From Tachypleus tridentatus (lineage: Eukaryota; Arthropoda; Merostomata; Xiphosura; Limulidae): 64,000 nucleotides of DNA. Shown here piece by piece: positions 50,301 through 62,300 of this stretch (positions within the stretch are counted from its first letter, which is position 1; every line of letters begins with the position of its first letter). A program made the translations under genes and the position numbers. Under the pieces are notes generated by a model. That model was not told the DNA's origin and did no database searches. It worked only from the letters and a program-made list of their open reading frames with translations. The stretch covers positions 149,701,009 to 149,765,008 of the forward strand of contig NC_134834.1 in NCBI RefSeq assembly GCF_004210375.1. Reading direction: 5' to 3'.

Positions 50301-53300
50301 ATGCATTTTATTTATTATAGTCAGGTTAGTTTTATCAGGATGACTGGTATAAACAGCGTCATTAGTAATACAATTGTATCCATGTTGTCATTTATTATAG
50401 TGAAGTTCTATTATAATGACTGGTATAAACAGTTAGTAATACAGTTGTATACATGTTGCCATTTATTACATTCAAGTTAGTTCTATTACAATGATTGGTA
50501 AAAACAGTGTGATTAGTAATACAGTTGTTTACATGTCATTTATTGTAGTCACATTAGTTCTATTAGGATGACTGGTGTGAACAGTGTGATTAGTAATACA
50601 GTTGTATACATGTCATTTTTTATAGTCAAGTTGCTTCTATTATAATAACTGGTATAAACAGTGTTATTGGTAATACAGTTGTTTACATGTTGTCATTTAT
50701 TGAAGTCAAGTTAGTTGTATTAGGATGACTGGTATAAACAGTGTCATTAGTAATACAATTATATACATGTTGTCATTTATTATAGTGAAGTTCTATTATA
50801 ATGACTGGTATAAACAGTTAGTAATACAGTTGTATACATGTTGTCATTTATGATATTCAAGTTAGTTCTGTTACAATGACTGGTATAAAAGTGTCATTAG
50901 TAATACAGTTGTTTACATGTTGCCATTTATTATAGTCAAATTAGTTCTATTACAATGACTGGTATTAACAGTGTTGTTTGTAATACAGTTCTATACATAT
51001 TGTCATTTATTATAGTCATGTTTATTAGAATGACTGGTGTAAACAGTGTCATAAGTAATACAGTGGTATACATGATATTTATTATAGTCATGTTACTTGT
51101 TTTATAATGACTGATATAAACAGTGTGATTAGTAATACAGTTGTATACATGTCATTTATTTTAGTCAAGTTGCTTCTTTTATAATGACTGGTATAAACAG
51201 TGTTGTTAGTAATACAGTTGTTTACATGTTGTCATTTATTGTAGTCAAGTTAGTTGTATTAGGATGACTTGTATAAACAGTGTCATTAGTAATACAGTTG
51301 AATGCATTTTATTTATTATAGTCAGGTTACTTCTATTAGGATGACTGGTATAAACAGTGTCGTCAGTAATACAATTGTATACATGTTGTCATTCATTATA
51401 GTGAACTTCTATTATAATAACTGGTATAAACAGTTAGTAATACAGTTGTATACATGTTGCAATTTATTATATTCAAGTTGGTTCTATTACAATGACTGGT
51501 ATAAACAGTTAGTAATACAGTTGTATACATGTTGCAATTTATTATATTCAAGTTGGTTCTATTACAATGACTGGTATAAACAGTGTCATTAGTAATACAG
51601 TTGTATACATGTCATTTACTATAGTCAAGTTCATTCTATTATAATGACTGGTATAAACAGTGTTGTTACTAATACAGTTGTTTACATGTTGTCATTTATT
51701 GTAGTCAAGTTAGTTGTATTAGGATGACTGGTATAAAGAGTGTCATTAGTAATACAGTTCAATGCATTTTATTTATTATAGTCAGGTTAGTTCTATTAGG
51801 ATGACTGGTATAAACAGTGTCATAAGTAATACAATTATATATGTTGTCATTTATTATAGTGAAGTTCTATTATAATGTCTGGTATAAACAGTTAGTAATA
51901 CAGTTGTATACATGTTGTCATTTATTATATTCAAGTTAGTTCTATTACAATGACTGGTATAAAAAGTGTCATTAGTAATACAGCTGTTTACATGTCATTT
52001 ATTATATTCAAGTTACTTCTATTATAATGACTGGTGTAAACAGTGTCATTACTAATACAGTTGTTTACATGTTGCCATTTATTATAGTCAAATTAGTTCT
52101 ATTACAATGACTGGTATTAAGAGTGTTTTTTATGATACAATTGTATACATATTGTCATTTATTATAGTCATGTCTATTAGAATGACTAGTATAAACAGTG
52201 TCATTAGTAATACAGTTGTATACATGTCATTATAGTCAAGTTAGTTCTATCAGAAAGACTGGTGTAAACAGTGTCATTAGTAATACAGTGGAATACATGT
52301 CATTTATTATAGTCGTTACTTCTTTTATAATCACTGGTATAAACAGTTAGTAATACAGTTGTTTACATGTTGTCATTTATTGTAGTCACGTTAGTTGTAT
52401 TAGGATGACTGGTATAAACAGTGTCATTAGTAATACAGTTATATGCATTTTATTTATTATAGTTAGATTAGTTCTATTAGGATGACTGGTATAAACAGTG
52501 TCATTAGTAATACAATTGTATACAGTTGTGATTTATTATAGTCAAGGTAGGTTTATTAGAATGACTGGTATAAACAGTGTTGTTTGGAGTAGAGTTATAT
52601 ACCTATTGTAATTTATTATAGTCAAGTTACTTCAATTATAATGATTGGTATAAACAGTATCGTTAGTAATACAGTTGTTAAATGTTGTCATTTGTTATAT
52701 TCAAGTTAGTTCTATTACAATGACTGGTACAAACAGTGTCATTAGTAATATAGTTGTATACATGTCATTTATTATAGTCAAGCTGCTTCTATTATAATCA
52801 CTGGTATAAACAGTGTTGTCAGTAATATAGTTGTATGCATTTTATTTATTATAGTCAAGTTAGTTTTATTAGGATGACTGGTATAAACAGTGATATTAGT
52901 AATATAATTGTATACAGACGTGATTTATTATAGTGAAGTTCTATTATAATGACTGGTATAAACAGTTAGTAATACAGTTCTATACATGTCATTTATTATG
53001 GTCAAGTTGCTTGATTATAATGACTGGTATAAAGAGTTAGTAATACAGTTGTTTACATGTTGTCGTTTATTGTAGTCAAGTTAGTTCTATTAGGATGACT
53101 GGTATAAACAGTGTCATTAGTAATAAAATTGTATACATGTCATTTTTTATAGTCAAGTTGCTTCTATTATAATAACTGGTATAAACAGTGTCATTAGTAA
53201 TACAGTTGTATGCATTTTATTTATTATAGTCAGGTTAGTTTTATCAGGATGACTGGTATAAACAGCGTCATTAGTAATACAATTGTATCCATGTTGTCAT

Positions 53301-56300
53301 TTATTATAGTGAAGTTCTATTATAATGACTGGTATAAACAGTTAGTAATACAGTTGTATACATGTTGCCATTTATTACATTCAAGTTAGTTCTATTACAA
53401 TGATTGGTAAAACAGTGTGATTAGTAATACAGTTGTTTACATGTCATTTATTGTAGTCACATTAGTTCTATTAGGATGACTGGTGTGAACAGTGTGATTA
53501 GTAATACAGTTGTATACATGTCATTTTTTATAGTCAAGTTGCTTCTATTATAATAACTGGTATAAACAGTGTTATTGGTAATACAGTTGTTTACATGTTG
53601 TCATTTATTGAAGTCAAGTTAGTTGTATTAGGATGACTGGTATAAACAGTGTCATTAGTAATACAATTATATACATGTTGTCATTTATTATAGTGAAGTT
53701 CTATTATAATGACTGGTATAAACAGTTAGTAATACAGTTGTATACATGTTGTCATTTATGATATTCAAGTTAGTTCTGTTACAATGACTGGTATAAAAGT
53801 GTCATTAGTAATACAGTTGTTTACATGTTGCCATTTATTATAGTCAAATTAGTTCTATTACAATGACTGGTATTAACAGTGTTGTTTGTAATACAGTTCT
53901 ATACATATTGTCATTTATTATAGTCATGTTTATTAGAATGACTGGTGTAAACAGTGTCATAAGTAATACAGTGGTATACATGATATTTATTATAGTCATG
54001 TTACTTGTTTTATAATGACTGGTATAAACAGTGTGATTAGTAATACAGTTGTATACATGTCATTTATTTTAGTCAAGTTGCTTCTTTTATAATGACTGGT
54101 ATAAACAGTGTTGTTAGTAATACAGTTGTTTACATGTTGTCATTTATTGTAGTCAAGTTAGTTGTATTAGGATGACTGGTATAAACAGTGTCATTAGTAA
54201 TACAATTGTATACAGTTGTGATTTATTATAGTGAGGTTCTATTATAATGACTGGTATAAACAGTGTCATTAGTAATACAGTTGTTTACATGTTGCCATTT
54301 ATTACAGTCAAGGTAGGTCTATTAGAATGACTGGTATAAACAGTGTTATTTGTAATACAGTTGTATACATATTGTCATTTATTATAGTCAAGTTACTTCA
54401 ATTATAATGACTGGTATAAACAGTTGCTAATACAGTTGTTTACATGTTGTCATTTATTGTAGTCAAGTTAGTTCTATTACAATGACTGGTATAGACAGTG
54501 TCAATAGTAATACAGTTCTATACATATTGTCATTTATTATAGTCATGTTTATCAGAATGACTGGTATACATGTCATTTATTATAGTGAAGTTCTGTTATA
54601 ATGGCTGGTATAAACAGTGTCATTAGTAATACAGTTGTTTACATGTCATTTATTATAGTCAAGTTACTTGTATTATAATTACTGGTATAAATAGTGTCAT
54701 TAGTAATACAGTTGTATCCATTTTATTTATTATAGTCAGGTTAGGTCTATTAGGATGACGGGTATAAACAGTGTCATTAGTAATACAATTGTATACATGT
54801 TGTCATTTATTATAGTAATGGTAGGTCTATTAGAATGACTGGTATAAACAGTGTTGTTTGTTGTAGAGTTGTATACGTATTGTCATTTATTATAGTCAAG
54901 TTGCTTCTATTATAATGACTGGTATAAACTGTCGTTCGTAATACAGTTGTTAAATGTTGTCATTTATTATAGTCAAGTTCTATTATAATGACTGGTATAA
55001 ACTGTCGTTAGTAATACAGTTGTTAAATGTTGTCATTTATTATAGTTAAATTAGGTCGATTACAATGACTGGTATAAACAGTTTTGTTTGTAATACAGTT
55101 ATATATATGTTGTCATTAATTACAGTGAAGTAAGTTCTATAGGCACTGGTATAAACAGTGTCGTTAGTGATACAGTTGTTAAAATGTTGTCATTTATTAT
55201 AGTCAGGTTAGTTCTATTAGAATGACTGGTATAAACAGTGTCATTAGTAATACAGTTGTTTACATGTTGCCATTTATTATTGCCATAGTAGGTTTATTAG
55301 AATGGCTGGTATAAACAGTGTTGTTGTATAAGAGTTGTTAAATGTTGTCATTTATTATAGTCAAGTTTTATTATAATGACTGGTATAAACAGTGTTGTTA
55401 GTAATACAGTTGTTTACATGTTGTCATTTATTGTAGTCAAGCTAGTTCTATTACAATGAATGGTATAGACAGTGTCATTAGTAATACAGTTGTATACATG
55501 TCATTTCTTTCAGTCAAGTTGCTTCTATTATAATGACTGGTATAAAGAGTGTTGTTAATCATACAGTTGTTTACATCTTGCCATTTATTATGGTCAATGT
55601 AGGTTTATTAGAATGACTGGTATAAACAGTGTCGTTAGTAATACTGTTGTTAAATGTTGTCATTTATTATATTCAAGTTAGTTCTATTACAATGACTGGT
55701 ATAAACAGTGTGATTACTAATACAGTTGTATACATGTCATTTATTATAGTCAAGTTGTTTCTGTTATAATTACTGGTATAAACAGTGTTGTTAGTAATAC
55801 AGTTGTTTACATGTTGTCATTTATTGTAGTCAAGTTAGTTGTATTGGGATGACTGGTATAAACAGTGTCATTAGTAATACATTTGTATGCATTTTATTTA
55901 TTATAGTCAGGTTAGTTGTATTGGGATGACTGGTATAAACAGTGTCATTAGTAATACATTTGTATGCATTTTATTTATTATAGTCAGGTTAGTTGTATTA
56001 GGATGACTGGTATAAACAGTGTTGTTAGTAATACAGTTGTTTACATGTTGTCATTTATTGTAGTCAAGCTAGTTCTATTACAATGAATGGTATAGACAGT
56101 GTCATTAGTAATACAGTTGTATACATGTCATTTCTTTCAGTTTAGTTGCTTCTATTATAATGACTGGTATAAAGAGTGTTGTTAATCATACAGTTGTTTA
56201 CATCTTGCCATTTATTATGGTCAATGTAGGTTTATTAGAATGACTGGTATAAACAGTGTCGTTAGTAATACTGTTGTTAAATGTTGTCATTTATTATATT

Positions 56301-59300
56301 CAAGTTAGTTCTATTACAATGACTGGTATAAACAGTGTGATTACTAATACAGTTGTATACATGTCATTTATTATAGTCAAGTTGTTTCTGTTATAATTAC
56401 TGGTATAAACAGTGTTGTTAGTAATACAGTTGTTTACATGTTGTCATTTATTGTAGTCAAGTTAGTTGTATTGGGATGACTGGTATAAACAGTGTCATTA
56501 GTAATACATTTGTATGCATTTTATTTATTATAGTCAGGTTAGTTGTATTAGGATGACTGGTATAAACAGTGTTGTTAGTAATACAGTTGTTTACATGTTG
56601 TCATTTATTATATTCAAGTTAGTTCTATTACAATGTCTGGTACAAACAATTTAATTACTAATACAGTTGTTTACATGTTGTCATTTATTGTAGTCATGTT
56701 AGTTGTATTAGGAACACTGGTATAAACAGTGTCATTAGTAATACAATTATATACATGTTGTCATTTATTATACTGAAGTTCTATTATAATGACTGGTATA
56801 AACAATTAGTAATACAGTTGTACACATATTGTCATTTATTATATTCAAGTTAGTTCTGTTACAATGACTGGTATAAAAAGTGTCATTAGGAATATAGTTG
56901 TTTACATGTTGCCATTTGTTGTAGTGAAATTAGTTTTATTACAATGACTGGTATTAACAGTGTTGTTTGTAATACAGTTGTATACATATTGTCATTTATT
57001 ATAGTCATGTTTATTAGAATGACTGGTGTAAACAGTGTCATTAGTAATACAGTGGTATACATGTCATTTATTATAGTCAAGTTGCTTCTTTTATAATGAC
57101 TGGTATAAACAGTTAGCAATACAGTTGTTCACATGTTGTCATTTATTGTAGTCAAATTAGTTGTATTAGGATGACTGGTATAAACAGTGTCATTAGTAAT
57201 ACAATTGTATACATGTTGTCATTTATTATAGTCAAGTTGCTTCTATTATAATGACTGGTATAAACTGTCGTTCGTAATACAGTTGTTAAATGTCATTTAT
57301 TATAGTCAAGTTCTATTATAATGACTGGTATAAACTGTCGTTAGTAATACAGTTGTTAAATGTTGTCATTTATTATAGTCAAATTAGGTCGATTACAATG
57401 ACTGGTATAAACAGTTTTGTTTGTAATACAGTTATATATATGTTGTCATTAATTACAGTGAAGTAAGTTCTATAGGCACTGGTATAAACAGTGTCGTTAG
57501 TAATACAGTTGTTAAAATGTTGCCATTTATTATAGTCAGGTTAGTTCTATTAGAATGACTGGTATAAACAGTGTCATTAGTAATACAGTTGTTTACATGT
57601 TGCCATTTATTATTGTCATAGTAGGTTTATTAGAATGGCTGGTATAAACAGTGTTGTTGTATAAGAGTTGTTAAATGTTGTCATTTATTATAGTCAAATT
57701 TTATTATAATGACTGGTATAAACAGTGTTGTTAGTAATACAGTTGTTTACATGTTGTCATTTATTGTAGTCATGTTAGTTGTATTGGGATGACTGGAATA
57801 AACAGTGTCATTAATAATACATTTGTATGCATTTTATTTATTATAGTCAGGTTTGTTGTATTAGGATGACTGGTATAAAAAGTGTCATTAGTAATACAGC
57901 TGTTTACATGTCATTTATTATATTCAGGTTACTTCTATTATAATGATTGGTGTAAACAGTGTCATTAGTAATACAGTTGTTTACATGTTGCCATTTCTTA
58001 TAGTCAAATTAGTTCTATTACAATGAGTGGTATTAACAGTGTTGTTTGTAATACAGTTCTATACATATTGTCATTTATTATAGTCATGTTTATTAGAATG
58101 ACTGGTATACATGTCATTTATTATAGTGAAGTTCTGTTATAATGGCTGGTATAAACAGTGTCATTAGTAATACAGTTGTTTACATGTCATTTATTATAGT
58201 CAAGTTACTTGTATTATAATTACTGGTATAAATAGTGTCATTAGTAATACAGTTGTATCCATTTTATTTATTATAGTCAGGTTAGGTCTATTAGGATGAC
58301 GGGTATAAACAGTGTCATTAGTAATACAATTGTATACATGTTGTCATTTATTATAGTAATGGTAGGTCTATTAGAATGACTGGTATAAACAGTGTTGTTT
58401 GTTGTAGAGTTGTATACATATTGTCATTTATTATAGTCAAGTTGCTTCTATTATAATGACTGGTATTAACTGTCGTTCGTAATACAGTTGTTAAATGTTG
58501 TCATTTATTATAGTCAAGTTCTATTATAATGACTGGTATAAACTGTCGTTAGTAATACAGTTGTTAAATGTTGTCATTTATTATAGTCAAATTAGGTCGA
58601 TTACAATGACTGGTATAAACAGTTTTGTTTGTAATACAGTTATATATATGTTGTCATTAATTACAGTGAAGTAAGTTCTATAGGCACTGGTATAAACAGT
58701 GTCATTAGTAATACAGTTGTTAAAATGTTGTCATTTATTATAGTCAGGTTAGTTCTATTAGAATGACTGGTATAAACAGTGTCATTAGTAATACAGTTGT
58801 TTACATGTTGCCATTTATTATTGTCATAGTAGGTTTATTAGAATGGCTGGTATAAACAGTGTTGTTGTATAAGAGTTGTTAAATGTTGTCATTTATTATA
58901 GTCAAATTTTATTATAATGACTGGTATAAACAGTGTTGTTAGTAATACAGTTGTTTACATGTTGTCATTTATTGTAGTCATGTTAGTTGTATTGGGATGA
59001 CTGGAATAAACAGTGTCATTAATAATACATTTGTATGCATTTTATTTATTATAGTCAGGTTTGTTGTATTAGGATGACTGGTATAAAAAGTGTCATTAGT
59101 AATACAGCTGTTTACATGTCATTTATTATATTCAGGTTACTTCTATTATAATGATTGGTGTAAACAGTGTCATTAGTAATACAGTTGTTTACATGTTGCC
59201 ATTTCTTATAGTCAAATTAGTTCTATTACAATGAGTGGTATTAACAGTGTTGTTTGTAATACAGTTCTATACGTATTGTCATTTATTATAGTCATGTTTA

Positions 59301-62300
59301 TTAGAATGACTGGTATACATGTCATTTATTATAGTGAAGTTCTGTTATAATGGCTGGTATAAACAGTGTCATTAGTAATACAGTTGTTTACATGTCATTT
59401 ATTATAGTCAAGTTACTTGTATTATAATTACTGGTATAAATAGTGTCATTAGTAATACAGTTGTATCTATTTTATTTATTATAGTCAGGTTAGGTCTATT
59501 AGGATGACGGGTATAAACAGTGTCATTAGTAATACAATTGTATACATGTTGTCATTTATTATAGTAATGGTAGGTCTATTAGAATGACTGGTATAAACAG
59601 TGTTGTTTGTTGTAGAGTTGTATACATATTGTCATTTATTATAGTCAAGTTGCTTCTATTATAATGACTGGTATAAACTGTCGTTCGTAATACAGTTGTT
59701 AAATGTTGTCATTTATTATAGTCAAGTTCTATTATAATGACTGGTATAAACTGTCGTTAGTAATACAGTTGTTAAATGTTGTCATTTATTATAGTCAAAT
59801 TAGGTCGATTACAATGACTGGTATAAACAGTTTTGTTTGTAATACAGTTATATATATGTTGTCATTAATTACAGTGAAGTCAGTTCTATAGGCACTGGTA
59901 TAAACAGTGTCGTTAGTAATACAGTTGTTAAAATGTTGTCATTTATTATAGTCAGGTTAGTTCTATTAGAATGACTGGTATAAACAGTGTCATTAGTAAT
60001 ACAGTTGTTTACATGTTGCCATTTATTATTGTCATAGTAGGTTTATTAGAATGGCTGGTATAAACAGTGTTGTTGTATAAGAGTTGTTAAATGTTGTCAT
60101 TTATTATAGTCAAGTTTTATTATAATGACTGGTATAAACAGTGTTGTTAGTAATACAGTTGTTTACATGTTGTCATTTATTGTAGTCAAGTTGTATTGGG
60201 ATGACTGGTATAAACAGTGTCATTAATAATACATTTGTATGCATTTTATTTATTATAGTCAGGTTAGTTGTATTAGGATGACTGGTATAAACAGTGTTGT
60301 TAGTAATACAGCTGTTTACATGTCATTTATTATATTCAGGTTACTTCTATTATAATGATTGGTGTAAACAGTGTCATTAGTAACACAGTTGTTTACATGT
60401 TGCCATTTATTATAGTCAAGTTACTTCTTTTATAATGACTGGTATAAACAGTGTGATTAGTAATACAGTTGCATACATGTCATTTATTATAGTGAAGTTG
60501 CTTCTTTTATAATGACTGGTATAAACAGTTAGTAATACAGTTGTTTATATGTTGTCATTTATTGTAGTCAAATTAGTTGTATTAGGATGACTGGTATAAA
60601 CAGTGTCATTAGTAATACAGTTGTTCTCATGTTGTCATTTATTATAGTCAGGTTAGTTCTATTAGGATGACTGGTATAAACAGTGTCATTAGTAATACAA
60701 TTGTATACAGTTGTGATTTATTATAGTGAAGTTCCATTATAATGACTGGTATAAACAGTGTCATTAGTAATACAGTTGTTTACATGTTGTCATTTATTGT
60801 AGTCAAGCTAGTTCTATTACAATGAATGGTATAGACAGTGTCATTAGTAATACAGTTGTATACATGTCATTTCTTTCAGTCAAGTTGCTTTTATTATAAT
60901 GACTGGTATAAAGAGTGTTGTTAATCATACAGTTGTTTACATGTTGTCATTTATTGTACTCAAGTTAGTTGTATTAGGATGACTGGTATAAACAGTGTCA
61001 TTAGTAATACAAATGTACACATGTTGTCATTTATTATAGTGAAGTTCTATTATAATGACTGGTGTAAACAGTGTTGTTAGTAATACAGTTGTTTACATGT
61101 CATTTTTCATGGTCAAGTTGCTTCAATTGTAATGACTGGTATAAATAGTTAGTAATACAGTTGTTTACATGTTGTTATTTACTGTAGTCATGTTAGTTCT
61201 ATTATAATGACTGGTATAAACAGTGTTGTTAGTAATACAGTTGTTTACATGTCATTTATTGTAGTTAAGTTAGTTTTATTGGGATGACTGGTATAAACAG
61301 TGTCATTAATAATACATTTGTATGCATTTTATTTATTATAGTCAGGTTAGTTGTATGAGGATGACTGGTATAAACAGTGTCATTAGTAATACAGTTGTTT
61401 ACATGTTGCCATTTATTATAGTCAAGGTAGGTCTATTAGAATGACTGGTATAAACAGTGTTGTTTGTAATAGAGTTGTATACACATTGTCATATATTATA
61501 GTCAAGTTACTTCAATTATAATGATTGGTATAAACAGTGTGATTAGTAATACAGTTGCATACATGTCATTTATTATAGCGAAGTTGCTTCTTTTATAATG
61601 ACTGGTATAAACAGTTAGTAATACAGTTGTTTACATGTTGTCATTTATTGTAGTCAAGTCAGTTGTATTAGGATGACTGGTATAAACAGTGTCATTGGTA
61701 ATAGAATTGTATACATGTTGTCATTTATTATAATGAAGTTCTATTATTATGACTGGTATAAACATTTAGTAGTACAGTTGTATACATGTTGTCATTTATT
61801 GTATTCAAGTTAGTTTATTACAATAACCGGTATAAACAGTGTTATTAGTAATACAGTCGTTTACATGTCATTTATTATAGTCATGTTACTTCAATTATAA
61901 TGACTGGTATAAACTGTCATTAGTAATACAGTTGTTAAATGTTGTCATTTATTATAGTCAAATTCTATTATAATGACTGGTATAAACAGTGTCGTTAGTA
62001 ATACTATTGTATACATGTTGTCATTTATTATAGTCATGTCTATTAGAATGACTGGTATAAACAGTGTCATTAGTAATACAGTTGTATTTATTTTAGTATT
62101 TGGTACACAGTGCCCTCTTGCTAAGTAGATGTGTGTTAAGTCAGCTCCTTATGAAAGCCATTTTTTTTATAGTTGTACAATGACCCAGAAAATCCTGTTC
62201 ATTCAAAGCGAGAAGCAGAAGAACTTATATCCAAGGCTGATACCAACAAAGATAACTGTCTCTCTCTTCAGGAAGTTTTAGCACAGAAAAATATTTTCCT

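Larger units (their letters stand above)
47949..62096 (+). repeat. 14.1 kb tandem array (about 180 units of 68-83 bp) in the last SDF4 intron
   Basis: The whole interval is variations on one unit. A typical long unit reads, in pieces, CATTTATTATAG / TCAAGTTACTTCTA / TTATAATGACTG / GTATAAACAG / TGTCATTAGTAATACAG / TTGTATACATGTTGT. Short units lack the TGTCAT after AAACAG. Unit spacing estimated from repeats of ACTGGTATAAAC is mostly 72-80 bp. Variants fall into recurrent orders, which shows higher-order duplication. Open frames inside are periodic artefacts. There is no spacer logic, so it is not CRISPR. Copy number is an estimate from length divided by unit size. Confidence 0.95.

Noticed and set aside
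48158-51592. Two nearly identical 96-codon open frames in the tandem array
   Set aside because: They repeat the array period, encode the same short phrase over and over, and are explained by the 3.1 kb duplication. Other array frames on both strands are the same artefact.
47949-62096. CRISPR-like array
   Set aside because: Units are contiguous variants with no unique spacers, in a eukaryotic intron.
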